Of a stretch of 14,714 bases of DNA, positions 1-7,615 are shown piece by piece. Made by a program: the position numbers and the translations under genes. Source of the DNA: an uncultured Ruminococcus sp. (GTDB lineage Bacteria; Bacillota; Clostridia; Oscillospirales; Ruminococcaceae); contig CADBQZ010000113.1 of assembly GCA_902796865.1 (NCBI GenBank), positions 1 through 14,714 on the forward strand, in the 5' to 3' direction. Positions within the stretch are counted from its first letter, which is position 1. Each line of letters opens with the position of its first letter. Under the pieces are notes generated by a model that worked only from the letters and a program-made list of their open reading frames with translations, did no database searches and was not told where the DNA came from.

Positions 1-1
1 C

Positions 2-937
2 GGTAAAGTAGTTAAAAACTATGACTTCAGAAAGCCTAAAAAGTTTACTAAAGAAAATTTAAGAGGGCTTAATACTGTAAGTGAACATCTTATAAGAATT
101 TTTTCTTCAAATCTTTCGGGTCTTCTTCGTGTATTCTGCGAAGTGACACAGCTTGATATACAGGAATGCAAATACTCCGAATTTCTGCGTGATATACCTG
201 ATAAAACACTTGTCGGCATAATAGATATGGTCGATGAGGCGACAGATGATAACAAATGCACTATGATGGCATATTTCCCTTCGACGATAGATTTCTTTAT
301 GATAGATATTCTTCTCGGAGGCGGCGGAACAAATTACAGACTCGACAGGGGCTTTACTGATATTGAGATAGCGATACTTGAAAATTTCTATTATAAGGTA
401 TCGCACTATCTTACAGAATCATGGAAATCGCTCGATGAAATAAGATTCGATCTGAAAAGATATGAGACTAATCCAAAACTTGCACAGTTTGCGGGTACTG
501 AGGATTCAGTAGTTGTAATGTCGTTTCAGATAAAAATAAGAGAAATAACAGATGTTTTCAGTTTTTGTATGCCTGCTGTTGAGCTTGATACAATGTTAAG
601 ACAATCATTAAAAAAGCAGAGTAAGAACAATCCTGCTAAGGGCGACGGAGACAAGGATATGCACAGAAGGGAAAATCTTGAAGAATCGCTTAAGGGTTCA
701 ACTATGGAACTCACAGCGGTACTTGATAATATTTACCTTGATATGCAGGATATAGTAAATCTTAAAGTATCAGATGTGATACCGCTCAATAAGCGTATAG
801 ATGAAAATATAGTTCTGACTGTTGAGGGAGAACCAAAATTCATTGTCCGTGTCGGAGACAGGAAGATAAAAAAATCTGTTAAGATATGCGGAACAGTATC
901 CGGTTCGGACGTTAATGAATTTTACAATAATTACTGA
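2..937 (+). CDS. fliM: Flagellar motor switch protein FliM (5' end outside window)
   Basis: FliM is the C-ring subunit that binds CheY-P and sets rotation direction. The reading frame is open from base 2, and its first visible residues (KVVKNYDFRKPKKFTKENL) match the conserved stretch after the N-terminal CheY-binding peptide, so the gene is cut by the window edge. A GTG at 143 is internal and is not the start. About 311 residues are visible. The CheC-like middle domain covers visible residues of about 15-195 and includes the GGGG form of the GGxG motif (bases 317-328). A charged linker follows, then a C-terminal SpoA/FliN-like domain from about visible residue 233. The stop TGA at 935-937 lies 18 bp before fliY. 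The missing part is probably about 40-50 codons, including the CheY-binding motif, so its state cannot be judged here. Confidence 0.95.
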   Translation, partial: GKVVKNYDFRKPKKFTKENLRGLNTVSEHLIRIFSSNLSGLLRVFCEVTQLDIQECKYSEFLRDIPDKTLVGIIDMVDEATDDNKCTMMAYFPSTIDFFMIDILLGGGGTNYRLDRGFTDIEIAILENFYYKVSHYLTESWKSLDEIRFDLKRYETNPKLAQFAGTEDSVVVMSFQIKIREITDVFSFCMPAVELDTMLRQSLKKQSKNNPAKGDGDKDMHRRENLEESLKGSTMELTAVLDNIYLDMQDIVNLKVSDVIPLNKRIDENIVLTVEGEPKFIVRVGDRKIKKSVKICGTVSGSDVNEFYNNY

Positions 938-955
938 TTTGAGAAGGAGTAGACA

Positions 956-2014
956 ATGGAGAATAATACAGGCTTTGACGAAAGACAAACCGACGCTTTC
1001 GGTGAGGTAGTCGAATTAGGTTTTAATTCATCTGCTGAAATATTATCCAAGCTTTTGAATAATCAGGCTGAATTGGCTGTTACCCAATTAAATCAGGAAA
1101 AGATCATGGGACTTGAAAGTTTTGGAGATCAGCCGGGAGTTGCGGTAGGTGTTACTATTTCAGGAGCAATACAGGGTACAACTGCGGTGGTAATACAGAA
1201 TCAATATGTAAAAGAGATAATCAATATCCTTATGAGTATTGATGACGGCGATGAACAGCCAAGCGGAGAGCTTGATGATATTGCCGTAGGAACTTTTAAA
1301 GAGCTTATAGGACAGCTTGCGGCATCATTCGGAGAGAGTCTTACAAATTTCCTCGGCGCAGAGGTAAAGATAGAATCCGGCGATGCAAGTATGCTTTCAG
1401 CAGATCATGGTGAGGTCGCAGCATTTATTGGCTGTACACCTGATGAAGAAGCATACAGCCTTATGAGCAGTTATACTGTAGGCGATATCTCAAAAGGCGA
1501 GTTTTTTATAATCATAAATGAAGATACAGTTATAAATACTCTTAGCAAGATAATAAGTCCCGAAGAAGAGGGAAGCGAGGAGTATGACAGCAATTATGGA
1601 GGCGGTATGGATATGCCGAACTTCGGAGGTGCAGTCGCTGCTGCAAAGCAGAATATCACTCATGCAACGACAGTCGTTAAAAACGGTGGCATAAATGTTC
1701 AGAGCGCAAGTTTTCCATCATTTGCGGGAGCACCTAACGGAAGCAACATACCGCTTTTGAACGGAAATATGGATCTTCTCATGGACGTTCCGCTCAATGT
1801 AACTATTGAGATAGGAAAAACAAGAAAGAAAATGCGTGAGATAATGGAGTTTGCACAGGGTACTATAATAGACCTTGAAAAACAGGCAGGCGCACCGGTA
1901 GATGTTGTTGTAAACGGACAGCTCATCGCAAGAGGCGATGTAGTTGTTATTGATGATAATTTCGGTGTAAGAATAACCGAGATCATAGGCAATAATGCTT
2001 TTTCAGATAATTAA
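956..2014 (+). CDS. fliY: Flagellar motor switch protein FliY (CheC-like plus FliN/SpoA)
   Basis: FliY is the Gram-positive form of FliN: a CheC-like domain fused to the SpoA domain that builds the lower C-ring. Here residues of about 11-185 are CheC-like, about 195-270 are a Gly/Asn/Ala-rich linker, and about 271-350 are a clear SpoA domain (MDLLMDVPLNVTIEIGKTRK at its start). By eye, both CheC phosphatase motifs (ExxN) look degraded: E17-x-x-E20 and E116-x-x-G119. The N-terminus has only about ten residues before the CheC fold and lacks the LSQxEIDALL-like CheY-binding peptide of Bacillus FliY. The structural role is therefore likely retained, while CheY-P dephosphorylation is doubtful. The ATG has a good AAGGAG site (944-949, spacing 6). 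It sits between fliM and fliO with short spacers. Confidence 0.93.
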   Translation: MENNTGFDERQTDAFGEVVELGFNSSAEILSKLLNNQAELAVTQLNQEKIMGLESFGDQPGVAVGVTISGAIQGTTAVVIQNQYVKEIINILMSIDDGDEQPSGELDDIAVGTFKELIGQLAASFGESLTNFLGAEVKIESGDASMLSADHGEVAAFIGCTPDEEAYSLMSSYTVGDISKGEFFIIINEDTVINTLSKIISPEEEGSEEYDSNYGGGMDMPNFGGAVAAAKQNITHATTVVKNGGINVQSASFPSFAGAPNGSNIPLLNGNMDLLMDVPLNVTIEIGKTRKKMREIMEFAQGTIIDLEKQAGAPVDVVVNGQLIARGDVVVIDDNFGVRITEIIGNNAFSDN

Positions 2015-2030
2015 TTAACGGAGATAAGAA

Positions 2031-2441
2031 TTGGACAAATCATTGATAGGGAATATCGGTAATATACTGCTGGCTATAATAGGATTTGCGCTTATCTTGT
2101 ATCTTGCATATTTTGCGACCAAAAAGGTCGGACGAAGGATGTCCATAAAGGGCGTTGGCGGCAAAAATATCAAGATACTCGACAGTATTTCTATAGGTCA
2201 GAACAATGCTATGCTTATCGTTGAAACGGCAGGAAAAGTACTTCTTGTTGGTGTTACGCAGGGAAGCATAAGCCTTATTACCGAGCTTGATGCAGAAAAT
2301 CTCAAAAGCGATGAGGATACATCAGCAGCTTCGGGAGGCGGAATGGAGTTTTCCAAAGCATTCAAGATAGCATTGGAGCAGAGATTCGGAAAAAAAATTA
2401 CCGGAAATAAGGAGAAAAAAGATGACGGCGGCAAAGGGTAA
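2031..2441 (+). CDS. fliO: Flagellar biosynthesis protein FliO
   Basis: FliO is a small membrane protein that helps the FliP ring assemble in the flagellar type III export gate. The 136-residue protein has one membrane segment near residues 8-27 (IGNILLAIIGFALILYLAYF). A basic cytoplasmic stretch follows, then a small beta-rich domain with the family-typical pattern 'IKILDSISIGQNNAMLIVE...GKVLLVGVTQGSISLI'. The start is TTG at 2031, supported by CGGAG (2019-2023, spacing 7); no ATG precedes the membrane segment. Its last 20 bases overlap the start of fliP, so translation of the two is probably coupled. FliO diverges strongly in sequence, so position before fliP is part of the evidence. No cheY gene lies between fliY and this gene. 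Confidence 0.88.
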   Translation: MDKSLIGNIGNILLAIIGFALILYLAYFATKKVGRRMSIKGVGGKNIKILDSISIGQNNAMLIVETAGKVLLVGVTQGSISLITELDAENLKSDEDTSAASGGGMEFSKAFKIALEQRFGKKITGNKEKKDDGGKG

Positions 2442-3240
2442 TACTAAAAAAAAGCTATTAAAATATTTTATATGCTTTGTGATCTGTCTTGCAGCTGTTA
2501 TCATGTGTTTTTGGATAATAAGTACTGCTTCGACCGTTGAAGCACGTTCGACTATAACGCTTGATGTGGATCAGGGCGAAGCAGATTCAAATTCGAGTAC
2601 TCTCGATATACTTTTCTTACTTGCCTTTTTAGCGCTCATTCCCTCATTCCTTCTGATGATGACGAGCTTTTTGAGGATAATCATAGCAATATCCTTTCTG
2701 CGAAATGCTCTTGGCACGCAGACTTCTCCGCCAAATCAGGTCGTTGTCGGAATTGCGCTTTTTCTGTCTATATTCATAATGTTCCCGACATTGAGTGAGG
2801 TAAAGGCTAAAGCCTATGATCCGTATTCAGCCGGAGATATTACTTTTGAAGAAGCGATAAAAGAAGGCTCGAAACCGCTTAAGACATTTATGCTAAAGCA
2901 GGTATATGAGGACGATCTTGATCTTTTTGTAAGCCTTGCTGACAGCAGAGAAATGATAGATGCAAAAGAATATGATTCTCAGGAAAAGCTTCAGGAATTA
3001 AGCCTTTTTATAGTTGTTCCGGCGTTTATAACAAGTGAACTCAAAAGAGCATTCCTGATCGGATTTTTATTGTATATTCCATTTCTTGTAATAGATCTTG
3101 TAGTGTCAAGTACACTTATGGCGATGGGTATGGTAATGCTCCCGCCAACGACTATTTCTATGCCGTTCAAGCTTATGCTTTTTGTAGTAGTAGACGGCTG
3201 GAATCTGTTATTTGAATCACTTATAGTAAGCTTTCGGTAA
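2422..3240 (+). CDS. fliP: Flagellar export gate protein FliP
   Basis: FliP forms the core ring of the export gate with FliQ and FliR. The 272-residue product has a cytoplasmic basic start and a hydrophobic stretch (about residues 14-35) ending in STVEA, which looks like a cleavable signal peptide, as known for FliP; cleavage would fall near residue 41. The mature protein has about four membrane segments. It carries the FliP signature PAFITSELKRAFLIGF from about residue 199, followed by the hydrophobic segment LLYIPFLVIDLVVSS. The Met start at 2422 has AAGGAG at 2409-2414 (spacing 7) inside the end of fliO. The overlap with fliO is 20 bases. The acidic, serine-rich stretch just after the signal peptide (residues of about 48-60) is typical of the variable FliP N-terminus. 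Confidence 0.97.
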   Translation: MTAAKGNTKKKLLKYFICFVICLAAVIMCFWIISTASTVEARSTITLDVDQGEADSNSSTLDILFLLAFLALIPSFLLMMTSFLRIIIAISFLRNALGTQTSPPNQVVVGIALFLSIFIMFPTLSEVKAKAYDPYSAGDITFEEAIKEGSKPLKTFMLKQVYEDDLDLFVSLADSREMIDAKEYDSQEKLQELSLFIVVPAFITSELKRAFLIGFLLYIPFLVIDLVVSSTLMAMGMVMLPPTTISMPFKLMLFVVVDGWNLLFESLIVSFR

Positions 3241-3255
3241 AGGCAGGTGTTGTAG

Positions 3256-3519
3256 ATGAATCCGGGTGAAGTTTTAAGTGTATTTCAATCAGCGCTTTAT
3301 GTAGCGTTCAAAATTGCAGGACCGCTTCTTATTGTAAGTATCCTTATAGGTCTTGTCATCGCAATATTCCAGGCGGCGACTCAGATCCATGAACAGACGC
3401 TGACTTTCGTCCCGAAAGTTATAGTGCTTTCTGTCATGCTTTTGACGTTAGGCTCGTGGATGATAAAGACATTTTCTGAGTTTTTTAATCAGATGTTCGA
3501 TCTTATATCAAGGATCTGA
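3256..3519 (+). CDS. fliQ: Flagellar export gate protein FliQ
   Basis: FliQ is the small two-helix membrane subunit that wraps the FliP/FliR core of the export gate. The 87-residue length is exactly typical. Two hydrophobic hairpin helices are visible (about residues 17-37 and 52-70), and the family-typical segment IFQAATQIHEQTLTFVPK lies between them. The ATG at 3256 has AGGTG at 3245-3249 (spacing 6). It starts 15 bases after the fliP stop. The stop TGA at 3517-3519 is also the start of the weak ribosome binding site TGAGG used by fliR, which suggests coupled translation of the two. Confidence 0.96.
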   Translation: MNPGEVLSVFQSALYVAFKIAGPLLIVSILIGLVIAIFQAATQIHEQTLTFVPKVIVLSVMLLTLGSWMIKTFSEFFNQMFDLISRI

Positions 3520-3531
3520 GGTTTTTGAGCT

Positions 3532-4314
3532 TTGGGAGAATTTGAATTTATCGTTGACAATATCGACATATATCTCCTTGTATTTGCAAGGATCGCAGGT
3601 ATCTTTTTCATGAACCCGATAATGTCGAGGACTAATATACCTGCTATGGTAAAGGCAGGTGTCGTACTTTGTGTATCAGTGCTAATCACTCCGGCGATAG
3701 AGATACCTGCCGATATGGAGACAGGAACTATTGATTTCCTTCTGAGTTTCGGAAAGGAAGTAGTAATAGGAGTACTTCTGGGATATGTTTTCAATCTTTA
3801 CTATTATATGCTTATGACAGCCGGTGATATTCTGGATACAAACTTTGGTCTTGCAATGGCAAAGGTTTTCGATCCGGGTACAAATATCCAGTCGGCTTTT
3901 ACAGAAAGGCTTCTTACATGGCTTTTCACAATGTATTTCTTTGCGGTAAACGGACATCTGACACTTATGAGCTCTGCCGTATCGACATTTGACATAATAC
4001 CTGTTGGTGCGGATACGTTCCTTCTTGATAAGGGAGCATCATATGCGATAAGCCTTTTCAGCGATGTATTTTCGCTTGCATTAAAGCTTGCTGTTCCATT
4101 TATAGCAACTGAGCTTGTGCTTGAAATATCAATGGGAATACTTATGAAACTGATACCGCAGATAACTATATTTGTAATACAATATCAGCTAAAGATACTG
4201 CTTTCGATAATCCTGCTTTTTATAATGTCAGGACCTATAGCAGCATTTATTGATAACTACATCGTAATGGTGTTTGACAGCATGAGAGGTGCAGTCGAAG
4301 CACTTAGCGGTTAA
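3532..4314 (+). CDS. fliR: Flagellar export gate protein FliR
   Basis: FliR is the single-copy subunit that closes the FliP/FliQ/FliR export channel. The 260-residue product has about six hydrophobic segments and FliR-like features: an early segment with 'ARIAGIFFMNPIMSRTNIPA', a GY-rich middle stretch and a mid-protein 'GLAMAKVFDPGTNIQ' loop. The start is TTG at 3532; no ATG lies near enough upstream in frame, and the first membrane segment begins soon after it. The only ribosome binding site is TGAGG (3517-3521), overlapping the fliQ stop, with a spacing of 10, so initiation probably depends on ribosomes ending fliQ. It is followed by the largest spacer (75 bp) in the export-gate part of the cluster. 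Confidence 0.95.
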   Translation: MGEFEFIVDNIDIYLLVFARIAGIFFMNPIMSRTNIPAMVKAGVVLCVSVLITPAIEIPADMETGTIDFLLSFGKEVVIGVLLGYVFNLYYYMLMTAGDILDTNFGLAMAKVFDPGTNIQSAFTERLLTWLFTMYFFAVNGHLTLMSSAVSTFDIIPVGADTFLLDKGASYAISLFSDVFSLALKLAVPFIATELVLEISMGILMKLIPQITIFVIQYQLKILLSIILLFIMSGPIAAFIDNYIVMVFDSMRGAVEALSG

Positions 4315-4389
4315 ATAAGCACCATACAAAGACCGTTTTTAGGCGGCTTTGAAAAGTGCCCTATCTGACTTATAAAGGGGGAATATGGT
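4315..4389 (+). other. Structured spacer between fliR and flhB
   Basis: This 75-bp gap is long for this part of the operon. It can fold into a hairpin with a one-base bulge: AAAG(a)CCG at 4328-4335 pairs with CGGCTTT at 4344-4350. The outer bases GCAC (4319-4322) and GTGC (4356-4359) could close a larger stem. CCCT at 4359-4362 could pair with AGGGG at 4376-4380, which is the flhB ribosome binding site. No U-tract follows, so it is not a standard terminator. A role in setting FlhB levels is inference only. Confidence 0.35.
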
Positions 4390-5460
4390 TTGCCGGATTC
4401 TTCTGAAGAAAAAACCGAAAAACCGACCGCGAAAAAACGTAACGACCAGCGAAAAGAAGGTAATATCTTCCAAAGCAAAGAGATCGTTATTGCGGCGTCT
4501 CTCCTTGTAACATTTACGGCGTTCAAATTTTTGTATAATTATACTGAATCCGCCATGAAAGACTGCCTGAAGTGGTTTTTCGGTCTTGCCGGAAGTATGG
4601 ATCTTATAAAAGAGGATGACGGTCCTCAGATGTTTATAAGAGCGCTTATGGCATTTGCGATCGGAACGGTACCTATACTCCTTATTGCCTCTATTATAGC
4701 AGTTATTGCTACTATAGTTCAGACAAAGGGGCTTGTTAATTTCAAATCATTAAAGCCGAAATTCGGCAAGCTCAATCCTTTAAAGGGAATTAAAAATATG
4801 GTTTCTCTTAAAGGAATTATAGAGCTTTTGAAGTCGATAATCAAGATAGTTATTTTATTTTATATAATTTATATAAGTCTTGAAGATGAGATCTCCACAC
4901 TTCCTAAAATGATAGATATGTCATTTGAAAAGTGTGTGCCGGCGATAGGCGGTATGCTCTGGAGTATGTCTATAAAGGTCATGATAGCTTTTGCATTTGT
5001 TGCAGGTGCAGATTATATGTATCAGCGCTGGAGCTATGAAAAAAGTCTTCGCATGACGAAACAGGAGATCAAAGAAGAATATAAGATGACTGAAGGTGAC
5101 CCTAAGATCAAGGGTCAGATAAAACAGAAGCAGCAGGCAATGTCAAGACAGCGTATGATGCAGAACGTTCCGGGAGCAGATGTTGTTATCCGAAACCCAA
5201 CTCATTATGCTGTTGCGCTCAAATATAATGCCGACAGTAATCGTGCTCCGGTAATAGTTGCAAAGGGCGAGGATCTTATAGCACTCAAGATAATCGAGGT
5301 CGCTGAAAAGAACAATGTGCCTGTTATGGAAAATAAGCCGCTTGCAAGAGCATTGTTTGCGGAGGTACCTCTGGATACTGAGATCCCTTCAGAATTTTAC
5401 AATCCTGTTGCGGAAGTACTGGCTTATGTGTACAGTTTAAAAGAAAAGGAATTGAATTAG
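4390..5460 (+). CDS. flhB: Flagellar export switch protein FlhB
   Basis: FlhB is the export apparatus protein that switches substrate class from rod/hook to filament after cleaving itself. The 356-residue protein begins with the conserved EEKTEKPTAKKRNDQRKEG region, has four membrane segments, and ends in the cytoplasmic domain with the self-cleavage motif NPTH at residues 269-272 (bases 5194-5205), the same numbering as in Salmonella. The C-terminal part (HYAVALKYNAD..., ending near EVLAYVYSLKE) is intact. The start is TTG at 4390, with AAAGGGGG at 4374-4381 (spacing 8). An out-of-frame ATG at 4385, only 3 bases from that site, opens a 41-codon frame and is a poorer candidate. The stop is immediately followed by flhA. 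Confidence 0.97.
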   Translation: MPDSSEEKTEKPTAKKRNDQRKEGNIFQSKEIVIAASLLVTFTAFKFLYNYTESAMKDCLKWFFGLAGSMDLIKEDDGPQMFIRALMAFAIGTVPILLIASIIAVIATIVQTKGLVNFKSLKPKFGKLNPLKGIKNMVSLKGIIELLKSIIKIVILFYIIYISLEDEISTLPKMIDMSFEKCVPAIGGMLWSMSIKVMIAFAFVAGADYMYQRWSYEKSLRMTKQEIKEEYKMTEGDPKIKGQIKQKQQAMSRQRMMQNVPGADVVIRNPTHYAVALKYNADSNRAPVIVAKGEDLIALKIIEVAEKNNVPVMENKPLARALFAEVPLDTEIPSEFYNPVAEVLAYVYSLKEKELN

Positions 5461-5462
5461 AT

Positions 5463-7532
5463 TTGAAGAAGATATTGAATATGCTTGGCAACAGCGTCTC
5501 TGCTTTTGTCATACTTATCGTTTTTCTGATTATCATACCTCTGCCTACTCCTGTGCTGGACTTTATGTTCATCATGCAGCTGGCACTGTCACTGGTAATT
5601 CTTCTTATGACAATGTATGTAAAAAGGCCGCTTGATTTCGGCGTTTTCCCAACATTGCTCCTTGTTACCACGCTTTTGCGACTGGGACTGAATATATCCT
5701 CTACCCGATCTATCCTTACTAACAGCGGATATGCGGGAGAGGTCGTAAAGACGTTCGGCGAATTTGTTATCCGAGGGGATATTGTCGTAGGTCTTGTAAT
5801 ATTCCTTATCATCGTATTGGTTCAGTTCCTTGTAATCACAAAAGGTTCAGAGCGTGTTGCAGAAGTATCTGCGAGATTTACTCTCGATGCTATGCCCGGT
5901 AAACAGATGGCTATAGATGCCGATCTTAGTTCAGGAATGATAGACGAGCAGACGGCTCGTCAGAGAAGAAGCGATATACAGCGTGAAGCAAGCTTTTTCG
6001 GTGCGATGGACGGTGCTTCCAAGTTCGTAAAGGGCGACTCTATAATGTCTATCGTCGTAACGTTTATAAACCTCATAGGCGGTATCGTTGTCGGTCTTGT
6101 AAGCGACGGCGGAACATTTTCAGATGTTGTACAGACATATAGTACAGCTACCTGCGGTGACGGTCTGATGTCACAGATACCTGCACTTTTAGTGTCAGTA
6201 TCGACCGGTATGCTCGTTACACGTTCAGCATCAGAAGCGGACATGAACAGCGACTTTATATCGCAGTTCACACGCCAGCCGAAGGCACTCATGATAGGCG
6301 GTATAGCACTTCTGTTCCTTATGCTGATAGGCTTCCCGCCTGTACAGATAATACTTATGTCTATAATCCTTATAGGCGGTGGATTTCTTCTCCTCAAAAA
6401 AGAACAGAAATATCTGGCTGCTGCTGATGGATATGCCGAAGAAGAAGATATGCCGTCAGAGCAGATCACTAGCGAAGCCGAATACTACAGAAATATCGAC
6501 AATCTTTATGAGCTGCTTAATGTTGAGCAGATAAGGATAGAATTCGGATACAGCCTTATACCGCTTGTAGATGAAAGCAGCGGCGGTAACTTCTTGGATC
6601 GTGTAGTTATGTTCAGAAAGCAGTATGCGCTTGAAATGGGAATAGTTATACCGCCTGTTCAGCTAAAGGACAGCGGAATGATAAATCCGAACCAGTATTC
6701 TATCTGTATCAAAGGTGAGGAAGTTGCAAGAGGAGATATACTTGTTGACCATTACCTTGGTCTTGCGCCTTCCGAAGAAGAGGATAGTATCGACGGCATC
6801 GAAACAATAGAGCCGGCATTCGGTATAAAGGCAAAATGGATAAGCGAAGACAAGAAGGTCAAGGCAGAACTTTTAGGTTATACACTTATAGATCCTGTGT
6901 CTGTAATAATAACACATCTTTCTGAGATAATAAAGGCACATGCATATGAACTTCTTAACCGTGCAGAGATAAATAATATGCTTGAAAATCTGCGTAAGAC
7001 AAATGAAGCTATAGTTAATGATACTATTCCGGGAGCTATTTCTGTCGGCGATCTTCAGAAGGTACTTTGCAGACTTCTCCAGGAGCAGGTACCTGTCAGG
7101 GATCTCGAGACTATACTCGAAACTCTCGGAGATTACGGTCCGAAGATCAAGGATGCTGATATGCTTACCGAGTATGTACGTCAGTCACTGAAACGAACTA
7201 TTTCTCATAAGTTTGCCGACGCCGATCAGCTCAAGGTAATAAGTCTTGATGCTAAGGTAGAAAATCTCATTATGAGTGCCGTAAAGAAAATGGACAGCGG
7301 TTCTTATCTTGCACTTGATCAGGATAGTATCCAGAAGATAATAGTTGCGACTACTACACAGATCGAAAAGATAAAGGATCTTGTTCCGGTACCTGTAATA
7401 CTCACATCGCCTATCGTAAGAATTTATTACAAAAAGCTTATAGATCAGTTTGCACCGAATGTAAATGTGCTTTCGTTTAACGAGATAGATTCACATATAC
7501 AGATACAGGCGCTTGGAACTATCGAGATATGA
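5463..7532 (+). CDS. flhA: Flagellar export protein FlhA
   Basis: FlhA is the large export-gate subunit; its cytoplasmic ring docks chaperone-substrate complexes and uses the proton motive force. At 689 residues it is full length. The N-terminal half (to about residue 320) holds about eight membrane segments. The FHIPEP signature starts at R131 (RVAEVSARFTLDAMPGKQM). Residues of about 340-689 form the cytoplasmic domain. The start is TTG at 5463, two bases after the flhB stop, with AAAAGGA at 5444-5450 at a long spacing of 12. That arrangement suggests translation coupled to flhB. In Bacillus and many Clostridia flhF and flhG come next; here the next gene is the sigma factor. Confidence 0.97.
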   Translation: MKKILNMLGNSVSAFVILIVFLIIIPLPTPVLDFMFIMQLALSLVILLMTMYVKRPLDFGVFPTLLLVTTLLRLGLNISSTRSILTNSGYAGEVVKTFGEFVIRGDIVVGLVIFLIIVLVQFLVITKGSERVAEVSARFTLDAMPGKQMAIDADLSSGMIDEQTARQRRSDIQREASFFGAMDGASKFVKGDSIMSIVVTFINLIGGIVVGLVSDGGTFSDVVQTYSTATCGDGLMSQIPALLVSVSTGMLVTRSASEADMNSDFISQFTRQPKALMIGGIALLFLMLIGFPPVQIILMSIILIGGGFLLLKKEQKYLAAADGYAEEEDMPSEQITSEAEYYRNIDNLYELLNVEQIRIEFGYSLIPLVDESSGGNFLDRVVMFRKQYALEMGIVIPPVQLKDSGMINPNQYSICIKGEEVARGDILVDHYLGLAPSEEEDSIDGIETIEPAFGIKAKWISEDKKVKAELLGYTLIDPVSVIITHLSEIIKAHAYELLNRAEINNMLENLRKTNEAIVNDTIPGAISVGDLQKVLCRLLQEQVPVRDLETILETLGDYGPKIKDADMLTEYVRQSLKRTISHKFADADQLKVISLDAKVENLIMSAVKKMDSGSYLALDQDSIQKIIVATTTQIEKIKDLVPVPVILTSPIVRIYYKKLIDQFAPNVNVLSFNEIDSHIQIQALGTIEI

Positions 7533-7564
7533 TATAGCTTATTTGTAAAATTTGCAAAAAAGTC

Positions 7565-7593
7565 TTGATAAAAACTTTATAATGAAATATAAT
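7565..7593 (+). promoter_or_regulatory. Candidate vegetative (sigma-A) promoter for fliA
   Basis: A -35 box TTGATA (7565-7570) and a perfect -10 box TATAAT (7588-7593) are separated by 17 bp in the AT-rich gap after flhA. A second TATAAT starts at 7593 and another at 7578, so the exact start point could vary. Transcription from near 7600 would leave a leader of only about 15 bases, just enough for the strong ribosome binding site. This would let fliA and the genes after it be transcribed independently of the upstream operon. It is seen by consensus match only. Confidence 0.6.
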
Positions 7594-7601
7594 ATAATAA
7601 G

Positions 7602-7608
7602 AAGGAGG
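7602..7608 (+). promoter_or_regulatory. Ribosome binding site that decides the fliA start
   Basis: AAGGAGG here is a near-perfect Shine-Dalgarno sequence. An ATG at 7610 is only 1 base away, too close to use, while the in-frame ATG at 7616 is 7 bases away. The second ATG is therefore taken as the start. Confidence 0.7.
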
Positions 7609-7615
7609 TATGAAA

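Noticed and set aside
143..937. GTG at 143 as the start of fliM
   Set aside because: The frame is open to the window edge and the residues before it are conserved FliM sequence, so the GTG codes for an internal valine.
5324..5812. 162-codon open frame on the minus strand
   Set aside because: It is antisense to the flhB end and flhA start, with Ser/Thr/Arg-rich composition typical of antisense shadows.
5960..6469. 169-codon open frame on the minus strand
   Set aside because: It lies entirely within flhA, opposite strongly conserved coding sequence, and gives no recognisable protein.
7534..7542. ATAGCTTAT after the flhA stop, repeated after the ycgR stop (12551-12559)
   Set aside because: Nine AT-rich bases shared by two spacers are easily explained by chance, and the flanks align only loosely.
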